This document shows positions 59,369 through 64,000 of a stretch of 64,000 nucleotides of DNA, piece by piece. The notes beneath the pieces were generated by a model. It was given only the letters and a program-made list of their open reading frames with translations, had not been told where the DNA came from and made no database searches. The position numbers and the translations under genes are program-made. Origin of the DNA: Salinimonas marina (GTDB taxonomy: Bacteria > Pseudomonadota > Gammaproteobacteria > Enterobacterales > Alteromonadaceae); the NCBI RefSeq assembly GCF_015644725.1, contig NZ_CP064795.1, positions 211,501-275,500 of the forward strand, in the 5' to 3' direction. Position 1 is the stretch's first letter. Each line of letters begins with the position of its first letter.

Positions 59369-59400
59369 GAGAACGGGAACCGGGTACACTAGCGCGGACG

Positions 59401-60294
59401 CTAGTCGCGCCAGCGCTTGGTGAGCTCGCCGTAGGCGTCAATCCGGCGATCACGAAAATACGGCCAAATCCGTTTTACCTGTTCGGTACGGGCCATGTCC
59501 ACATCGACCATCAACACTTCGTCTTCATCGGCGCTGGCCTGGGCCAGAATTTCACCCTGAGGACCGGCGATAAAGCTTTGGCCCCAGAATTGAATACCCG
59601 GGTCATTTTCTACCGGCGATGCTTCAAAGCCGGTCCGGTTGGCCACCACCACCGGCACCGAATTGGCTACCGCGTGGGCCCGCTGGATTGTCTGCCAGGC
59701 CCCGAACTGACGCTGCTGTTCATCCTCCGAATCGGTTTTATCCCACCCAATGGCAGTGGGATAAAACAGAATATCCGCTCCGCGCATGGCCATCAGGCGG
59801 GCCGCTTCGGGATACCACTGATCCCAGCACACCAGTACCCCTAGTTTACCCACACTGGTTTCAATGGGCTCAAAACCCATATCGCCGGGAGTGAAATAAA
59901 ACTTTTCGTAAAAACCCGGATCATCAGGAATATGCATCTTACGGTATTTGCCGGCAATTTCGCGACTGCGGTCAAACACCACCGCGGTATTGTGATAAAG
60001 CCCGGAGCCTCGTTTTTCGAACAAAGAGGTGATCAACACCACCTGATATTTTTCAGCCAGTTCACCAAAAAATTCGGTGGCGGCGCCGGGGATAGGCTCA
60101 GCCAGATCGAAAGCATCGGTGTCTTCCTGCTGGCAAAAATACAAGGTGCTGTGAAGCTCCTGCAACAAAATACACTCACAACCGTCCGCCGCCAGCTGGG
60201 CAATTTTATCAGCGCTACGCTGCCAGTTTGTGGCTTTGTCATTATCAGCCACAGACTGTTGAACCAAACCTATTTTTAAATTATTCGCCGGCAT
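59401..60294 (-). CDS. aguB: N-carbamoylputrescine amidase
   Basis: AguB hydrolyses N-carbamoylputrescine to putrescine. The 297-residue nitrilase-fold protein has the Glu-Lys-Cys triad in LLQELHS, KYRKMHIPD and LVCWDQWYPE. ATG 60294 follows AGGAG by 9 bases; a TTG six bases upstream is too near the site. It overlaps the end of aguA by 14 bases, forming an aguA-aguB operon. Confidence 0.95.
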   Translation of the reverse strand: MPANNLKIGLVQQSVADNDKATNWQRSADKIAQLAADGCECILLQELHSTLYFCQQEDTDAFDLAEPIPGAATEFFGELAEKYQVVLITSLFEKRGSGLYHNTAVVFDRSREIAGKYRKMHIPDDPGFYEKFYFTPGDMGFEPIETSVGKLGVLVCWDQWYPEAARLMAMRGADILFYPTAIGWDKTDSEDEQQRQFGAWQTIQRAHAVANSVPVVVANRTGFEASPVENDPGIQFWGQSFIAGPQGEILAQASADEDEVLMVDVDMARTEQVKRIWPYFRDRRIDAYGELTKRWRD

Positions 60295-61342
60295 AGACAA
60301 ACACTCCTGTTTGAAGTTGAGAAATTACCTGGGCTTTGAGGGTATGTTGTGGCACCTGCATGGAAATGCAATGCAGGCTGCCGAATTGCTGAACCAGGGC
60401 CGAGCAATCAATACCGGTGACCGTGTATTGTGGGTAAGCACGACGCAGCACGGTCAGGGCCTCAGCATCTTCGGGCTGATTATACACCGGCGCCAGAATA
60501 TGTTGATTACAAATCAGAAAGTTTGCGTAGGAGGCGGGCAAGCGCTCATTGTCCTGGTTGTACATCTCAGGTAGCGGCAACCGATACTGAGGATGCTCGG
60601 GCAGACGTTGTGCCAGCTCTGCGCACAATGCCGTCAGACTCTCAAAATGCGTATCTTGGGGGCGGTTATCACAAGCCTGTATTACCACAGCCTGCTGGGG
60701 GGTAAAGCGCACCAGCGTATCGATATGGCCATCGGTGTCATCACCCTGTAAATGACCATGTTCTAAGATGGTCACCCGGGTGGCGCCCAATGCTTCTTTA
60801 AAGCCCTGCTGATACTTCTCCAGGGGCATCTGGCCGTTACGCTTTGGATTCAGCAGACATTGCGCGGTGGATAATAAATGACCATGCTCATCAATCTCCA
60901 GCGCACCACCTTCGGCCACCCAGTCGATACTGGTCAAAGGCTGACGACACAGCTCAGCCAGATAGCGGCGATTAACCCGATTGTCCTCATCGGCGTTAAA
61001 TTTTTCACCCCAGCCATTAAACGCAAACTCCAGCGGGCGCGGGCCGTTTGCACTATTACAGGTTAAAAAGCCATAATCACGGACCCAGGTGTCATTGTAG
61101 GAGGCCGGTATAATCAGCACCCGGGCGTGTTCAGGAAGCTGGCTCTGAACCTCGCTTACCAGATTCGACGGACACAACAGAATCACCCCGGCCCCGGTTT
61201 CATTAATACGCTCAATAATTGTGCAGTAAGTGTCGCGCACGGTTTGCAGCCAGGGGGCCCAGTCGGTGTGCTCATGGGGCCACGCCAGTATCACCGCGTC
61301 GGCGTCCACCCATTCGGGGAAAAGAATTGAACCTGTTGTCAT
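60281..61342 (-). CDS. aguA: Agmatine deiminase
   Basis: AguA turns agmatine into N-carbamoylputrescine, the step before AguB. The 353-residue protein shows the family motifs WPHEHTDW, NDTWVRDYGF, EGGALEIDEHGH, GHIDTLVRF and the catalytic Cys in SLHCISMQVP near the C-terminus. Together with aguB this makes putrescine from arginine via agmatine; no speA is in the window. Confidence 0.96.
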   Translation of the reverse strand: MTTGSILFPEWVDADAVILAWPHEHTDWAPWLQTVRDTYCTIIERINETGAGVILLCPSNLVSEVQSQLPEHARVLIIPASYNDTWVRDYGFLTCNSANGPRPLEFAFNGWGEKFNADEDNRVNRRYLAELCRQPLTSIDWVAEGGALEIDEHGHLLSTAQCLLNPKRNGQMPLEKYQQGFKEALGATRVTILEHGHLQGDDTDGHIDTLVRFTPQQAVVIQACDNRPQDTHFESLTALCAELAQRLPEHPQYRLPLPEMYNQDNERLPASYANFLICNQHILAPVYNQPEDAEALTVLRRAYPQYTVTGIDCSALVQQFGSLHCISMQVPQHTLKAQVISQLQTGVFVYAGE

Positions 61343-61866
61343 TAGGCAGTGTCCATAGTGTCGAAAAAATCAATGCGTATGATAGCAGCCCTGTCAGGCG
61401 GACTAAAAAGGATTGATAAATAATTTATTGCTGGCCACGGCGATTAAGTATCGCATCCGGTTAGATAAGAAGGTGGGCGGGTGGTTGCTTGTAAAGCTTG
61501 CTGGACAGCCTTGGCATAAATGCCCTAAGTGGTCTGCCGGGAAACGCGGGCCATCCGCAGGCTTAACAATTATCCTGCAGGCGAGTGCTGAATGCCCATA
61601 GCTTGCGGTCATGGCGGAAGATTTTCAGTGCAGATTTTGTCCGTCATTATGTTATAATTACGCCGCCGACGGGGGAGCCCGTCAGGTTTTATTGGCCGCT
61701 GGTTGCAACCGTTACCAGCCGGTGGTGTTTTAAAATCGCATTGTTTCGATAGGCGCGACAGGGGATTTTTGATTTGGCGTGCAAGGAGAGTGCTCCTGCT
61801 ATTTGCCATCAAAGTCCGGACCGGGTCAGCGTAAACTCTACCTAAGTTGTTGAATTGGATAAAAGC
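61343..61866 (+). promoter_or_regulatory. Intergenic region with probable folE promoter and structured leader
   Basis: About 520 bases without a gene. A perfect TATAAT stands at 61653-61658; no good -35 is visible. Downstream are several potential hairpins: GACGGG/CCCGTC (61668-61683, loop GGAG, then AGGTTTT), CTGGT/ACCAG (61699-61718) and AGGAG/CTCCT (61784-61797). They lie in what would be a 200-base folE leader. No known riboswitch class is recognised; the first hairpin with its T-rich tail could be a weak attenuator. The first 290 bases (61343-61630) hold nothing that I recognise. Confidence 0.4.
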
Positions 61867-62553
61867 ATGTTAGCGAAAGACGCGGTGGTTGTGTGCGATG
61901 CACTGGAAGCTGCCATCTCTGAAGAAGCCCGAATAGTACGCCAGGCTCTGGTCGACAAAGGCCTGGAAACGCCCATGGTGGAAAACCGGTTGTCTGATGA
62001 AGACAAGCGCACCCGTATTGCTGGCGCAATGGCTGACATCATGGATACTTTAGGGCTGGACCGAAGTGATGATAGCCTGGCTGATACCCCGGAACGTATT
62101 GCCAAGATGTATGTGAATGAAATTTTTGGCGGTCTGGATTATGCCAAATTTCCTAAAATCACCCAGATTGAAAATAAAATGAAGCTGGATCAGCCGGTGC
62201 AGGTAAGCGATATCAATCTGACCAGCACCTGTGAGCATCATTTTATCACTATCGACGGGACTGCTACGGTGGCATACATTCCCAAAGATACTGTATTGGG
62301 ATTGTCAAAAATTAACCGTCTGGTCGGCTTTTTTGCCCAGCGCCCGCAAGTGCAGGAACGGTTAACCCAACAGGTAATGGTCGCTATTCAGGCTCTCACC
62401 GGCACCGAAGATGTCGCGGTAAGCATCAATGCCACCCATTATTGTGTGAAAGCACGGGGGATTCGCGATACGAATTCATTCACCCGTACCAGTGCCTTAG
62501 GCGGTCAGTTCAACAGTGACTCCAACCTGCGCCGGGAATTTTTCAACGTCTGA
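61867..62553 (+). CDS. folE: GTP cyclohydrolase I FolE
   Basis: FolE makes dihydroneopterin triphosphate from GTP, the first step of folate synthesis. Zinc ligands are in TCEHHF and HYCVKARG; other family motifs are [29 protein letters not shown] and [12 protein letters not shown]. From ATG 61867 it has 228 residues, about 10 more than E. coli FolE at the N-terminus; the true start could lie further in, because no strong ribosome site precedes 61867. Confidence 0.95.
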   Translation: MLAKDAVVVCDALEAAISEEARIVRQALVDKGLETPMVENRLSDEDKRTRIAGAMADIMDTLGLDRSDDSLADTPERIAKMYVNEIFGGLDYAKFPKITQIENKMKLDQPVQVSDINLTSTCEHHFITIDGTATVAYIPKDTVLGLSKINRLVGFFAQRPQVQERLTQQVMVAIQALTGTEDVAVSINATHYCVKARGIRDTNSFTRTSALGGQFNSDSNLRREFFNV

Positions 62554-62573
62554 ACAGGTTACCTGAAGAGGTG

Positions 62574-62804
62574 CTAGCGACTTAGCGCTTCTTCGCCTGC
62601 CTCTGAAACCACCAGATTAATGTTGTCGCCAATACCATCGGCCGGTACAATTTCCAGCTTGCATTTGCAGTTATCACAATGGGCTATCTGAGGGCTGTAC
62701 ATATTACGGATTTCATAGTCCGAAAGACTGTTTTCAGCCCCGCAATGCGGACACAGATATTCGTGTTCTGTTGAGGTTCCCATTTCTTTTTCCGGCTTTT
62801 TCAT
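62574..62804 (-). CDS. Small zinc-ribbon protein
   Basis: A 76-residue protein with two CxxC pairs spaced like a zinc ribbon: CPHC near residue 18 and CDNCKCK near residue 43. The rest is acidic. Its function is not known to me. ATG 62804 is preferred; the frame open to 62927 is not conserved-looking and lacks a ribosome site. It is convergent with folE. Confidence 0.65.
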   Translation of the reverse strand: MKKPEKEMGTSTEHEYLCPHCGAENSLSDYEIRNMYSPQIAHCDNCKCKLEIVPADGIGDNINLVVSEAGEEALSR

Positions 62805-63074
62805 GCAATTGAGTTCCAAAGTACAAACAATTTTCAGACCAACCCGGTAGCAGTTGGTGATAAATATATTGGTGACCTCAGAACAAATGCATCGGGAAAG
62901 TCCTGTTCCCACCTGACAAACAGTCATACACAGCGTATATAGACTATAGCCAATGTATTCAGGTTTGCTGGAAAAATTCGTCGGCTTACACGCAGGTGAC
63001 CTTATTTTGAAAGGTTAACCTGAAAGATTGGGCACGCCTGTGAAAAAAACACAGGCGCATTGGTTAATTTCTAC

Positions 63075-64000
63075 CTAGCTGAACAGCCACCACTGCAACT
63101 GATACCCCCGCAGGTTTATTTCCGGCTCATTACCACTTAGCACCGCTTTACTCAGTAAATCTTTGGCCGGCGCATGCTGAGCCACCGTAAGAATATCGCC
63201 ATTGATGATTTGGGCCTGCTCGCTAAAGTTGGCAATGATCATCAGCTTCTGGCCGTCGTCACTGACTCGCAAACCGGCAAATGTATGGTCATTATAGGTG
63301 TCGAGAATTTGGGTGCGGGCATCACCAAACACCGGATGCGCTTTGCGAATAGCCAGCATTTGTTGAAGCATGGCAAATACATTTTGCTGGCTTTGCTCGG
63401 TGAGATTGTCCGGCGCGCGTTCGCCCAGAGCCAGACTGATTTGTTGGTCGGTAATGGCCACCCTGTGCACCCAGCGATCATCATGCCAGCGGGTCTTATC
63501 GTTGCGATAAGAATGATCGTTTAATAACCCCAGCTCGTCACTGGAGTACAGCAAGGGGATACCGCCAATACTAAAGGCAATACCATAGAGTAATTGAATG
63601 CGCGCCAAAGCGGTGTCTATCTGTTGCTGATCACGAGCGGCCAGCCCCCGTTCCAATCCGCACAATGAGGCCAGCGTACCGCATACCCGGCAATCGCCGG
63701 TAGAAGGATTTTCCGCAAAAGGCACCCCGCTGGCAAAAGAGCCTTCGAAGCGACCGGTAAAAAACTGATTCAGAAAATAACGATGATCATGGGGATTGAT
63801 GCCGGCCTGCTGCGCAATCGCATCGTCAAAGGTCCAGCCAATATCATCATGACACCGAATGTAATTGATCCAGCTGGTGTCCGGTGCGATGGCAAAACTT
63901 TTTTTCATCGAGCGGGTCAGCAGTTTGGTTTTGCGGGTGGCCAGGCTGTTCCACAAAAGCGCCATCAGTAAAGGATTGTACGATAACTGGCATTCTTTTT
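63075..64000 (-). CDS. Amylosucrase, C-terminal part (cut by window edge)
   Basis: The frame runs to the last base of the window, so the 5' end is missing; about 308 residues are present. The sequence QLSYNPLLMALLWNSLATR and YIRCHDDIGWTFDD (catalytic-site region), GIPLLYSSDELGLLNDHSY and the C-terminal all-beta domain place it in GH13 close to amylosucrases, which transfer glucose from sucrose to glucans. Some relatives are sucrose hydrolases. The internal ATG at 63965 is not a real start. Confidence 0.88.
   Translation of the reverse strand, partial: KECQLSYNPLLMALLWNSLATRKTKLLTRSMKKSFAIAPDTSWINYIRCHDDIGWTFDDAIAQQAGINPHDHRYFLNQFFTGRFEGSFASGVPFAENPSTGDCRVCGTLASLCGLERGLAARDQQQIDTALARIQLLYGIAFSIGGIPLLYSSDELGLLNDHSYRNDKTRWHDDRWVHRVAITDQQISLALGERAPDNLTEQSQQNVFAMLQQMLAIRKAHPVFGDARTQILDTYNDHTFAGLRVSDDGQKLMIIANFSEQAQIINGDILTVAQHAPAKDLLSKAVLSGNEPEINLRGYQLQWWLFS

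Noticed and set aside
61784..61834. Small upstream frame (GTG at 61790, 14 codons) before folE
   Set aside because: The AGGAG is only one base from the GTG, too close to be used.
61640..61860. tRNA, RNase P RNA or SRP RNA in the GC-rich region before folE
   Set aside because: No cloverleaf or T-loop sequence, and only a short AAAGTCCGG match to RNase P RNA without its other conserved parts.

Overview
The window reads as chromosomal DNA of a marine gammaproteobacterium of the Alteromonadales (Alteromonas-like family; the genus cannot be fixed from the sequence alone). Supporting signs are the rpsF-rpsR-rplI block without a gene between rpsF and rpsR, the tsaE-amiB-mutL-miaA-hfq-hflX-hflK-hflC superoperon, acnA followed by a convergent DUF3392 gene, a TonB-dependent receptor, an OprF/OmpA-type porin with calcium-binding repeats, and an amylosucrase. 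Coding density is high and no tRNA, rRNA, CRISPR array, insertion sequence or prophage is visible.

Layout. 1-3.7 kb: the end of a Gfo/Idh/MocA dehydrogenase, a haloacid dehalogenase-like hydrolase and a TonB-dependent receptor. 4.1-7.3 kb: aconitase and DUF3392. 7.4-17.2 kb: a LacI-type regulator with a divergent catabolic operon holding a Gfo/Idh/MocA oxidoreductase, three xylose-isomerase-like TIM barrels (two with Tat signals), a NupG-type MFS transporter, a GMC oxidoreductase with its Tat-borne small subunit, and a DUF1080 protein. Together these have the parts of a periplasmic 3-keto-glycoside pathway. 17.3-22.4 kb: an EamA exporter, ribosomal proteins S6/S18/L9, a MOSC protein, and an ECF sigma / membrane anti-sigma-like / VNGDI-repeat (DUF4097) operon. 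22.7-32.6 kb: a TPR-GGDEF diguanylate cyclase, dnaB, an OmpA-family porin, yjbQ-cheX-zur, rsd, nudC, hemE. 32.6-43.7 kb: queG divergent from nnr-tsaE-amiB-mutL-miaA-hfq-hflX-hflK-hflC. 44-53.3 kb: AbgT transporter, hemH-DUF4112, an acetolactate synthase/aldehyde dehydrogenase pair, DUF2237, ubiG, two glutathione transferases. 53.3-59.2 kb: the four-gene ligase-associated DNA damage response module (ligase, MBL-fold exonuclease, Lhr-like helicase, PdeM nuclease). 59.4-64 kb: aguB-aguA, folE, a small zinc-ribbon protein and a truncated amylosucrase.

A warning on sequence quality. Ten genes are each broken by single-base losses (eleven events in total, two in mutL): acnA, the 7.4 kb isomerase, the MFS transporter, the 13.1 kb isomerase, the GMC oxidoreductase, the diguanylate cyclase, queG, amiB, mutL and the Lhr-like helicase. 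Every event is a -1 change and nearly all sit in a G or C run, most often a run of five where the conserved protein needs six. Adding one base restores a full-length, family-typical protein each time. I therefore annotate these as single genes with probable homopolymer sequencing errors, not as true pseudogenes. Features are given over the whole reconstructed gene.
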